NCBI GenBank assembly: GCA_963752505.1
Contig: CAVVYM010000006.1
Span: 1 to 64,000 of the forward strand
Origin: JACJWR01 sp963752505
Lineage (GTDB): Bacteria; Actinomycetota; Actinomycetes; S36-B12; UBA10799
DNA length: 64,000 bases
Reading direction: 5' to 3'
Every line of letters starts with the position of its first letter. Within the stretch, counting starts at the first letter, position 1. Position numbers and translations under genes: made by a program. The notes below the pieces were generated by a model. It was not told the origin of the DNA. It made no database searches and saw only the letters and a list, made by a program, of their open reading frames with translations. This document shows positions 16,024 through 23,606 of this stretch, piece by piece.

Positions 16024-18900
16024 TCAGGCAGCATGGACTCGATTGCCGCCTGCTTGTTTGGCGTTATACATCGCACGGTCCGCGCGGGCAATGACGTCAT
16101 CGGGATCTTCTCCCCGCCCCAACAGGGTGACCCCGATACTGAGCTTCGGTGTGTAGTCGACGTCGCGGTAGCTGTGGGGTTGACCGACCCGGTCGAGGAC
16201 TTTCCGGGCGACGTCGACTGCGCCATTCAGTCCGTGCACGCCAGTCAGGACAAGCAGGATCTCGTCACCACCAATCCGGGCGATTAGATCCTCATCGCGC
16301 AGCAGTGCACGCACGTCGTAGGCGACGGTTTGCAGCACGTGATCGCCCATCTGGTGGCCGTAGGTGTCGTTGATCTGCTTGAACTCGTCGAGGTCGCAGA
16401 ACGCGACAGCGATGTCGCGGCCGCTGCGAGGCTGCTGGTTGACCAGGACTCGCAGCCGTTCGAACACCTCGGCTCGGTTGAGCAGTCCGGTGAGTTCGTC
16501 GTAGCGGGCCCGATCATGGAGGACCTTCTCGGCACGCACCTGGGCGTCGATAGTGCGGAAGGATGCCCCGATGCCGTCGGGGACACCGTCGCGGCCCACG
16601 AAAGGCGCGGCGTGCACCTCCACCCAATGGAAATCGCCGGCGATGTTCCGCAGGCGCATCCGGGTGACAGGTGTACCCCCGGCGTTGATCTCGCTTCGGC
16701 AGGCCTCGGCTAGCGCGACGTCGTCGGGGTGAGCGAAATCCTCGAGGCTGTGCCCCACCCAGTCCTCGGGGGCCCAGCCCAGCACGGTGGTCAGCGACGG
16801 CGACACCCACACCATGATTGCGTCGCGACCATGGAGGACAACATCTGTGGCGTTCTCGGCCAGGAGCCGGAACTTCTCCTCCGACGCCGCGACCTGGGCC
16901 GCCTGCCGGTGCCTGCCGGTGACGTCACGGAAGGTCAACGAAACCTGCCCGTTCACCGGCACGGCCCGCACGTCGAACCACAGCGTGTCGAGGGTGATTT
17001 CGGAGACCAACGACTGATCATCTAGCACCACCGGCACCCCTGTGGTGAGGGCGTCGGCGCACCAGCCCAGCAGAGTGAGCGACGCTTCCCCACCAAACAC
17101 CTCCAGCAGACGTTTGCCGATGACGGCTTCCCGGGTGGTGTGACGGTAGACGCAGGCGGCCGGGTTCAGATCGGCGTATTCGAAGTCGATGATTCGGCCG
17201 TTGTCGTCGCGCACCGGGGTGAACATGATGTGGGGGTCGATGGCCGAGTCCAGGACGCTGGCGAGGTAATCCCGGGCGGTCACCTCGGCGGTGATGTCGC
17301 GCAGGCCGGCGACCACATAGTTCAAGTGGCCGTCGTCGGTGAGCACCCTGGTGGCCAGTCCGAGCATCCAGCAGTACGACCCATTCGGGGTGCGCCACCT
17401 CCCCCGAAAGCGGTACGAACCCGCTTCACCCTGACCGGCGTAGAGGGCCGCAAGGTTCTGAGCCGCCTGCCGCAGGTCCTCGGGGTGAACAAATTCCGCA
17501 GCTGCCCTGCCGACCCAATCGGTGGGCTCCCACCCCAGCGCGGCGGTGATGTTCGGCGTCACCCACGTGATCAAGCGGTCTGGTCCAGCAGTGAACACCA
17601 CGTCGGAGGCGTTCTCTGCCAGCAGCCGGAACCGTTCCTCTGCCTCCTGCACAGCAAGCATCGCCTGATGCGCCTCGGTGACATCGGTGATCTGTGAGAT
17701 GAAATGGCGCACCGTGCCGTCGGAATGACGCACACAAGACACCGATAGGTCCCCCCAAACGACATCACCATCGGGGCGCAGGTATCGCTTACGCAACCGG
17801 TAGGAATCCCGGTCCCCGGCCAGGACTTGCGCGACCAGACCCTGGTCCACCTCGACGTCGTCGGGGTGGGTGATCTCCTGCCACGTGGCGGCCTTCAATG
17901 CCTCGGTACTCCGATCGAACATCTGGCACAGGGCGGCGTTCACCCGCAGGAAACCACCGTCCGGGGAGACCAGGCACATGCCCACCGCACTGTTGTCCAT
18001 CGCCGTGCGGAACAGGTCCTCACTATCAGCCAGCGCCTCGACGGCCAGATGCTGGTCGTGGACGTCGCGCCAACCCGCCACCCGGCCAATCACCGCCCCC
18101 GACGCGTCCAACACGGGGCGAACGTTCGAGGCCACCCACCGATAGCCACCATCTTCCCGGCGAACCCTGGCCTCAAACCTCAGCGGCTCGCCGTGCGCCA
18201 GGCGCCCTTGAGCCGCCACGATCGCAGGCACATCATCGGGGTGCAGGTACTCGAACACTCTCCGGCCGACCACGTCGCCCGGCTGCCAACCCAGCAGCGC
18301 CGTCAACGAGGTCGAGACCCACTCGATCCTCCCATCCGGGGACGCCTGCGCCACCACATCGGAGGCATTCTCGGCCAGCAGCCGGTAGCGGGCCTCCGAG
18401 GCGGCAAGTGCTTCACGCGCACGGTGCCGATCGGTCACATCGCGCCACGTGAAACTCAGCGCATCACCGACCCTCACCGCCCGGATGTCATACCGGCGCT
18501 CGTCCTGCACGAGCTCATGCGGATAGGCATAGTCGTCCAACACCAGCGCGTCGCCGGACTCCACCGCTTCGGCATACAGGGCGAGCATCCCCGACCCGGC
18601 CTGCCCCGGCAGCAGACCCAACAGACGCGCCCCCACCAGATCCTCGGACACCATCCCCATGTAGTCACACGCCGCGGCGTTGGCATCGGCATACTCGAAG
18701 TCAACGATCCTGCCGTCCTGGTCGCGCACGGCCTGCAGCAACACATGCGGATCCAGCATCGATCCCAGGATCGCCCGTCGGCGCTCCTCAGCCGCCAGTG
18801 ACGAGGTGACGTCGTGCGCCACGGCCACCACCTCGTCGCCGAGCACCCCACCCCGACTGTCAACCCCTGTGGAGTCCACACCAGACTCGTTCACGGACAC
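16024..18900 (-). CDS. Six-PAS sensor diguanylate-cyclase-like protein
   Basis: A 958-residue soluble protein from GTG 18900 (ggaggg upstream; a second GTG lies two codons later). Six PAS domains occupy about residues 40-800. PAS2, PAS3, PAS4 and PAS6 share WVSTSLTALLGW-like and HPDD motifs, while PAS1 and PAS5 share DPHxxxxxVRDxxGRIxDFEYAD. A GGDEF domain follows (about 805-958): YDELTGLLNR, FCDLDEFKQINDTYGHQMGD and an I-site RDED five residues before the active loop. The loop reads GGDEI rather than GGDEF/GGEEF. The first four residues, which bind metal and substrate, are present, so it may still make cyclic di-GMP, but activity needs caution. No membrane segment is seen, so the signals are probably cytosolic or redox. 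Confidence 0.93.
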   Translation of the reverse strand: MSVNESGVDSTGVDSRGGVLGDEVVAVAHDVTSSLAAEERRRAILGSMLDPHVLLQAVRDQDGRIVDFEYADANAAACDYMGMVSEDLVGARLLGLLPGQAGSGMLALYAEAVESGDALVLDDYAYPHELVQDERRYDIRAVRVGDALSFTWRDVTDRHRAREALAASEARYRLLAENASDVVAQASPDGRIEWVSTSLTALLGWQPGDVVGRRVFEYLHPDDVPAIVAAQGRLAHGEPLRFEARVRREDGGYRWVASNVRPVLDASGAVIGRVAGWRDVHDQHLAVEALADSEDLFRTAMDNSAVGMCLVSPDGGFLRVNAALCQMFDRSTEALKAATWQEITHPDDVEVDQGLVAQVLAGDRDSYRLRKRYLRPDGDVVWGDLSVSCVRHSDGTVRHFISQITDVTEAHQAMLAVQEAEERFRLLAENASDVVFTAGPDRLITWVTPNITAALGWEPTDWVGRAAAEFVHPEDLRQAAQNLAALYAGQGEAGSYRFRGRWRTPNGSYCWMLGLATRVLTDDGHLNYVVAGLRDITAEVTARDYLASVLDSAIDPHIMFTPVRDDNGRIIDFEYADLNPAACVYRHTTREAVIGKRLLEVFGGEASLTLLGWCADALTTGVPVVLDDQSLVSEITLDTLWFDVRAVPVNGQVSLTFRDVTGRHRQAAQVAASEEKFRLLAENATDVVLHGRDAIMVWVSPSLTTVLGWAPEDWVGHSLEDFAHPDDVALAEACRSEINAGGTPVTRMRLRNIAGDFHWVEVHAAPFVGRDGVPDGIGASFRTIDAQVRAEKVLHDRARYDELTGLLNRAEVFERLRVLVNQQPRSGRDIAVAFCDLDEFKQINDTYGHQMGDHVLQTVAYDVRALLRDEDLIARIGGDEILLVLTGVHGLNGAVDVARKVLDRVGQPHSYRDVDYTPKLSIGVTLLGRGEDPDDVIARADRAMYNAKQAGGNRVHAA

Positions 18901-19058
18901 GTACCCTCCAATCCAGTCGGCGCTCTGGCATTGGTCTGCCGCAGCGACTTTGGACTGGAGTTTTCACGCTACTCCAAGACAGACACGTTGGGGCATTTGA
19001 TTCGACCTTGCCGACTGTTCCTTCGCGCCGGCCCCGCCCGTTTCCCTCGAGGAGCCTG

Positions 19059-20015
19059 TTAGTTTCCCAGTCCCGTCGTCTGCTTGGAAGGTTGCGAATT
19101 GTTCGCAGATCGGTGGACCCCACACTCGATCATCTGCGGCGGGCGTGAATCCCGGTAGGTGATCAATACGCGACGGGCTCGAGCGGGCAGCCAATCTTTG
19201 GCGAAAACCGAACCGGCGATCACGGCGGTCTTCGCATAGGTCTCAGCCGCAAGAGCGGTGTGCGCCTCCACCGTCACGGCTGCAAGATCTGACCGGCTCG
19301 GACGCTTGGTTGTGGGGTCAATCAGGTGGTGTCCGTTGGTCCAACGACGGCGAGTGACCGAACTGGTGGCAATGCCACCCTCAACAAGTGACCACGAGGT
19401 GGTGAGCGTGCCGCCCGCTGGGTCGCGCTCATCGGCAATGCCCACACTCCATGGACCGCCGTTGGCGTCGCTACCCAGGGCTCGAATGTCACCGCCCAAG
19501 TCAACGAGCACCCCACGGTGGTGGGACGCGGCGTGGGCGAGTAGGTCGGCGGCCAAGCCTTTGCCGACCCCACCCGAATCCATCGCCAGTCCCTCGGGCA
19601 GCAGAACTCTGCCTTCGCTGAGGACAACCGCTGCTATCGACGGGGAGGAAGGACTCGGGATCCCGGCGGCACGACCACTCGCACGCGTAAACGTGTCGTC
19701 GTACCCTGCCGCGACAACTTCGTGCAGCAGAGCCGAATCGACAAAGCCATGTGACTCCCGGTGTGCCCACAGCATCGCCTGCAAGAGCAGACGCATCGTC
19801 ACTGAGGGCGTCGCATTCACAGGTCCGTCGGCCGTCGCGCACATTTGGTTCACCCGGCTCAACTCAGAATCCGCACGAAACCGGCTCCACCCCTGTTCCA
19901 AGAGCATCAGCATCTGCCACAGACCGAACGCCGTCGGCGATGCGCTCCTTGGATCGTCGACGACGGTGATGGAACAGGCAGTCCCCATGGCCCGGCCGAA
20001 CACTTGGACAGCCAT
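19059..20015 (-). CDS. apbE: ApbE-type FAD:protein FMN transferase
   Basis: A 318-residue protein from ATG 20015 (MAVQVFGRAMGTACSITV); an upstream in-frame GTG near 20086 would lengthen it. It matches the ApbE family: early GRAMGT, ESRFRADSELSRVN-like region (here SRFRADSELSRVNQ), MDSGGVGKGLAADLL and VDLGGDIRALGSD, then GGIATSSVTRRRW and HHLIDPTTKRPS near the C-terminus. ApbE moves FMN from FAD onto a Thr/Ser of partner proteins using Mg2+. No obvious FMN-acceptor protein is in the window. It is the third gene of an operon with two exported proteins and is divergent from a two-component system. Confidence 0.9.
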   Translation of the reverse strand: MAVQVFGRAMGTACSITVVDDPRSASPTAFGLWQMLMLLEQGWSRFRADSELSRVNQMCATADGPVNATPSVTMRLLLQAMLWAHRESHGFVDSALLHEVVAAGYDDTFTRASGRAAGIPSPSSPSIAAVVLSEGRVLLPEGLAMDSGGVGKGLAADLLAHAASHHRGVLVDLGGDIRALGSDANGGPWSVGIADERDPAGGTLTTSWSLVEGGIATSSVTRRRWTNGHHLIDPTTKRPSRSDLAAVTVEAHTALAAETYAKTAVIAGSVFAKDWLPARARRVLITYRDSRPPQMIECGVHRSANNSQPSKQTTGLGN

Positions 20016-20091
20016 AGCCGACGAACCGTAATGCAACACGCAGTGCGGCGTTGACCCCGGAGCAACTGGCGCGTTGAGGCCGACCTTCACC

Positions 20092-20751
20092 TCAACTGCC
20101 GGATGAGACTGGTGGCGGCGCGGGGGCGGGCGGCACCGGTACCGGAGCGGCAGCAACGGGTGCTGGGGCCGGGGCTGGGGCTGCGGCGGCGGGCGCAGGT
20201 GCTTCGTACACCGGCGCTGGTGCCGAGTACACGGGTGCCGAGGACGTAGCAGGGGAGCCAGAGCTGGCGCTTTCCAATGGAGCGGTGGCCGTGGGTTCCT
20301 GCCAACTCGAAGCACCCGAACTGCCCGCGGCAGACCAAGCACCGCCGGTGGACACTGTCGGCGATTCGGCGTAGGTGGTCACCGCAGGCGGCGTGTAGGC
20401 ATCCAGCTGGGCTTGGTAACCGGCGGCCAACTGCTCGAGTTCGGCTTGGTAGCCGGCGGCCAACTGGTCGAGCTGGGCTTGGTACTGGGCCTTAGTGGCC
20501 TCGAGTTGCTGCGAGTGGAGCTGATCCTGCTCTGCCTGGTACGCCGCAAGTTGGGCGAGCCCTGCCTGTTGCTCCGCAGCGGCCTGCTGCCTCGCGAGTT
20601 GATCCTCGGCACTTTGGTCGTTGACCTCGGCTGCAGCGCGGGCGGCGACTAAACCCACCAGGCCTATCGCCATCGACACCGTGATTCCGCCGGCCAGAAT
20701 CTTCGGCGCTAACGATGCCGATCCAACGGTGCCGGGTGCGTCAGTCGTCAT
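20092..20751 (-). CDS. Membrane-anchored Gln/Ala coiled-coil protein with Pro-rich tail
   Basis: A 219-residue protein from ATG 20751 (or 20754), overlapping the stop of the upstream gene by about 11 bp. A single hydrophobic helix (ILAGGITVSMAIGLVGLVAA) near residues 14-34 is followed by a Gln/Ala-rich coiled coil of about 70 residues. That coil contains an imperfect 11-residue repeat (YQAELEQLAAG, YQAQLDQLAAG, YQAQLDAY). The last ~90 residues are Ser/Ala, then Pro/Ala/Val-rich. It looks like a surface spacer projecting through the wall. Function unknown. It is translated between the acidic protein and ApbE. Confidence 0.75.
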   Translation of the reverse strand: MTTDAPGTVGSASLAPKILAGGITVSMAIGLVGLVAARAAAEVNDQSAEDQLARQQAAAEQQAGLAQLAAYQAEQDQLHSQQLEATKAQYQAQLDQLAAGYQAELEQLAAGYQAQLDAYTPPAVTTYAESPTVSTGGAWSAAGSSGASSWQEPTATAPLESASSGSPATSSAPVYSAPAPVYEAPAPAAAAPAPAPAPVAAAPVPVPPAPAPPPVSSGS

Positions 20752-21343
20752 CATCGTCACCCTCGTCGTCATCGTCGTAGTCGTCGTCGTCACCCTCGTC
20801 GTCGTAGTCGTCGTAGTCGTCGTCACCCTCGTAGTAGTCGTCGTCGTACTGCGGGGCGGCCGGCGCTGGCGGCACGTAGGCCGGGGCTGGCGGCACGTAC
20901 GCCGGAGCTGGCGCAGAGTACTGCTGTTGTGCGGGGTAGGTGGGCTCCGGGACATACACCGGCGCCGGGTTGGACAGGCCCTGCGTCTGCGCGGAGTACA
21001 CCTCGGGAGCAGGGGCTAGCGGTGCTGCAGGCTGCGCTGGCTCGGGATTGTTGACCGCAACGGGGGCCGGTTCCGCTGCCGGAACCGCAACCACCGCGGG
21101 CGCCGCGGGCGCAGCGGGTGCCTCAGGCGCAGCGAGTTCAGGTGCCACGAGGGCCTCGGCGGCTGGGACTTCCGCGGACACCGGCGTTTCTGAGGCAATT
21201 GGCAACTGTGGCTGGGTGGCACCCACCGTTTCGGCCGTCTCCTGCGCGGAGTTCAACGAGTTGATCGCCGATATCGCACCAACGGTCGAGGCCACCACCA
21301 GTCCCGCAGCTGCGACACTTGCCCACATCGTGCTTCGTTTCAT
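20741..21343 (-). CDS. Exported Pro/Ala-rich protein with extreme Asp-rich C-terminus
   Basis: A 200-residue protein from ATG 21343 (site ggagaa). An N-terminal signal or anchor helix (MWASVAAAGLVVASTVGAI) leads to about 120 residues rich in Pro, Ala, Val and Glu with a tandem APAYVPP repeat. The final ~35 residues are almost only Asp, Glu, Tyr and Gly (starting QYDDDYYEGDDDYDDY). Such a tail could bind calcium, iron or other cations; that is inference. It is encoded by a near-pure run of GAC/GAT codons, prone to length change. It is the first gene of the operon under the 21410 operator. Confidence 0.8.
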   Translation of the reverse strand: MKRSTMWASVAAAGLVVASTVGAISAINSLNSAQETAETVGATQPQLPIASETPVSAEVPAAEALVAPELAAPEAPAAPAAPAVVAVPAAEPAPVAVNNPEPAQPAAPLAPAPEVYSAQTQGLSNPAPVYVPEPTYPAQQQYSAPAPAYVPPAPAYVPPAPAAPQYDDDYYEGDDDYDDYDDEGDDDDYDDDDEGDDDDD

Positions 21344-21409
21344 CTGGATTTCTCCGTTCTCGGTGATCTCAGCGTGGCACGCGTAGTCAGCCAGGGGACA
21401 GATCGAAAT

Positions 21410-21427
21410 GGTTAAGCGACGTTAAGG
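21410..21427 (-). promoter_or_regulatory. Putative response-regulator operator upstream of the 20741 operon
   Basis: Read on the minus strand this is CCTTAACGTCGCTTAACC, two CTTAAC half-sites repeated at a 10-bp period, 67 bp before the start of the acidic-protein gene. The same element (16 of 18 identical, and 18 of 20 with the following AT) precedes the reductase gene at 23545. The adjacent OmpR-type regulator at 21498 is the natural candidate to bind it, since such regulators bind tandem direct repeats of about this period. Confidence 0.75.
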
Positions 21428-21497
21428 AACGCGCAGGAGTCCTGCCGATGAGGAAGTTGACCGTGATCCATCGCCTGGGCAGTGCCACGATGAGGTC

Positions 21498-22151
21498 ATG
21501 CGGATCGCTGTGGTCGAGGATGATCAGGGCATGCTCGAGGCCACTGTCTCTGGTTTGCGCCGGCACGGCTTTGAGGTGTTAACCGCAGTCACCGGAGAAC
21601 AAGGTTTCCATTTGGCTCGCTCGGTGGATCTGATACTCCTCGACTTGGGTCTACCTGACATCGACGGCTTGGAGGTATGTCGCCGCGTGCGGCAAACCTC
21701 CGACGTCCCGATCATCGTGGTGACCGCCCGTGGCGACGAGCAGGACCTTGTGCGCGGGCTCGAACTCGGCGCCGACGATTACGTCGTGAAGCCGTACTCC
21801 ATGCGCGAACTCGTGGCCCGGATCCGTGCGAATGCCCGTCGATACGTGGTCCGGGGCGACGCCTTGCAGTTTGGCCCCATCAGACTCGACCGAGAACATC
21901 ACTCGGTTACCTGTGACGGCGACGAACTGAAGCTGACTCCGAAAGAGTTTGAGTTGCTGTCCGTGCTGCTCGAGGAGCCCGGGCGGGTGGTGCCCCGCCA
22001 GGAGTTGCACTCACGTATCTGGGATCCCGTGTGGATCGGCTCTGGCAAGTCCCTAGACGTACACGTCACCTCGCTACGACGCAAAATCGCCCCCGCACGG
22101 GTGTCGATCGAGGCGATCCGCGGCGTCGGCTTCCGTGTGAAGAGCGACTAG
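21498..22151 (+). CDS. OmpR-family response regulator of the redox locus
   Basis: A 217-residue regulator starting at ATG 21498. The receiver has the acidic pair EDD at residues 7-9, the phospho-acceptor Asp49 (LILLDLGLPD) and Lys98 (VVKPYS). The C-terminal winged helix (about 120-217) includes LTPKEFELLSVLLEEPGRVV and SLDVHVTSLRRKI. The kinase gene follows after 9 bp. The shared CTTAAC repeats before the divergent operon and the reductase gene make these the likely targets. Confidence 0.94.
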   Translation: MRIAVVEDDQGMLEATVSGLRRHGFEVLTAVTGEQGFHLARSVDLILLDLGLPDIDGLEVCRRVRQTSDVPIIVVTARGDEQDLVRGLELGADDYVVKPYSMRELVARIRANARRYVVRGDALQFGPIRLDREHHSVTCDGDELKLTPKEFELLSVLLEEPGRVVPRQELHSRIWDPVWIGSGKSLDVHVTSLRRKIAPARVSIEAIRGVGFRVKSD

Positions 22152-22160
22152 GGGCTGGCT

Positions 22161-23537
22161 TTGACCCGTCGAATCGCGATGGCCATTGGCCTGTTCAGTG
22201 CGGTTCTGGTGCTCCTGATCGGAGTGCCAGCCACGCTGCTGTATCGCGACGCAGAAACAGCGAGGTTGCGGCTGGGACTGCAACGCGACGCACTCGTGCT
22301 GGCTGGGGATCTGGCAGCGCTTCCGGCCGATTCGGGGGCTCAGCGCCTCGCGGACTACGCCGACAGCACTGGCGCTCGCGTGGTTGTGGTGGACGCGCAA
22401 TCCGATTTGCTCTTCGACACCGAGACCGATCCGCCAACCCAACCGGCCGGCGATGCCACGCTGTTCGCTCGCCCCGAACTCGATACCGCTCTCACGGGAA
22501 GCATCGACTCCGGCGTGCGTGAATCGAGCACTCTCGGTCAGCCCCTCACCTACGCCGCCGTGCCGATCCGCCAGGACTCCGAAGTGGTGGGGGCGCTGCG
22601 GTTGACCATGCCGGAGAACACCGTCGATTCGCGGGTGGCGCCGCTGCAATGGGCCTTGTTCTGGTTGCTCGTACTGGTGGTGGCCGGGGCGCTGGTTGTG
22701 TCATGGCTCATCGCCAAGGCACTCGGGCGTCCGCTGGAACAACTCGCAGGTGGTGCTCGGGAGATGGGTGAGGACGCCAACTACAGAATCGGCCGGGTGA
22801 CGGGGCCTCCGGAAGTCCAAGCGGTAGCTGAGGCCCTTGATGAGACCGCGGCGAAATTGTCCGCGGCCATGGGGCGCAGCCAGGCCGTCGCGGAGGAAGC
22901 CTCGCACCACCTGCGAACCCCGCTGGGTGCGCTGCGGCTACGCGTCGAGGCTCTCAGCGACCTCAGCCACGGTGAGGCGCACGCTGAGGCCGAGAGCGCT
23001 CTGGTGGAGATAGACCGCCTCAATCGCCGAATCGGGCAGATCCTCACCATGTCGCGAGGGCCCTCCTCCGAGCAGTGGGAACCGATCGATGTTGCTGATG
23101 CCCTGCGTGCCCGAGAACCGGTGTACGCGGATAACGCGGTCACGGCGGGGGTGTCGTTGGAAGTGAACGCCGCAGATTGCGGTCTGATCCTGGCGATGCC
23201 GGGAACTGTCGAACGGGCTGTCGATGAACTGACCTCCAACGCGTTCACCTACGCCGAGAGTTCAGTTCGGATCACCTTGGGATGTGATTCGACTTCCGTG
23301 TGGGTTGAGGTAGTCGACGACGGACCAGGTATTCCGGCGGCGGAGTGGGAGGCTGTGTTCGATCGGTTCGTGCGCGGATCCGGTGCAGCCGCGGGTGGCA
23401 CCGGATTGGGATTGGCGATGTTGCGGGAGTCCGCTCGTTCCTGCGGCGGCGACGCGCGCGTGATGCCATCTGCCCGCGGTGCCGCGGTGCGCGTGGAATG
23501 GCCACGACACCTGCCTGGCCCACCGCCATCGATTTAG
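22161..23537 (+). CDS. Sensor histidine kinase of the redox locus
   Basis: A 458-residue kinase from TTG 22161. Membrane helices lie near residues 7-27 and 163-186 and flank an extracytoplasmic domain of about 135 residues. HAMP then leads to the H-box ASHHLRTPLGALRLRVEAL with His249 as likely phosphorylation site. The second residue of the usual SHE motif is followed by His instead of Glu, a tolerated change. The ATPase boxes are present (DELTSNAFTYAES, DDGPGIP, GTGLGLAM). It pairs with the regulator immediately upstream. Confidence 0.93.
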   Translation: MTRRIAMAIGLFSAVLVLLIGVPATLLYRDAETARLRLGLQRDALVLAGDLAALPADSGAQRLADYADSTGARVVVVDAQSDLLFDTETDPPTQPAGDATLFARPELDTALTGSIDSGVRESSTLGQPLTYAAVPIRQDSEVVGALRLTMPENTVDSRVAPLQWALFWLLVLVVAGALVVSWLIAKALGRPLEQLAGGAREMGEDANYRIGRVTGPPEVQAVAEALDETAAKLSAAMGRSQAVAEEASHHLRTPLGALRLRVEALSDLSHGEAHAEAESALVEIDRLNRRIGQILTMSRGPSSEQWEPIDVADALRAREPVYADNAVTAGVSLEVNAADCGLILAMPGTVERAVDELTSNAFTYAESSVRITLGCDSTSVWVEVVDDGPGIPAAEWEAVFDRFVRGSGAAAGGTGLGLAMLRESARSCGGDARVMPSARGAAVRVEWPRHLPGPPPSI

Positions 23538-23544
23538 TTGACAT

Positions 23545-23562
23545 CCTTAACGACCCTTAACC
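23545..23562 (+). promoter_or_regulatory. Second copy of the CTTAAC operator, upstream of the reductase gene
   Basis: CCTTAACGACCCTTAACC, in the same orientation relative to its downstream gene as the site at 21410, and 45 bp before ATG 23607. It lies just after the kinase stop codon, so the reductase gene probably has its own regulated promoter rather than relying only on read-through. Confidence 0.75.
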
Positions 23563-23606
23563 ATGCATGCCTTGGGCTGCCGACCGAACACGGGCACAGT
23601 GACGGT

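Noticed and set aside
17827..18801. 324-codon plus-strand frame inside the PAS/GGDEF gene
   Set aside because: Arg/His/Pro-rich antisense shadow of conserved PAS domains.
21200..21235. ETVGAT in the acidic exported protein as an ApbE flavinylation site
   Set aside because: The position before GAT is Val rather than Ser/Thr and the upstream acidic residue is misplaced; it does not fit the known acceptor motif.
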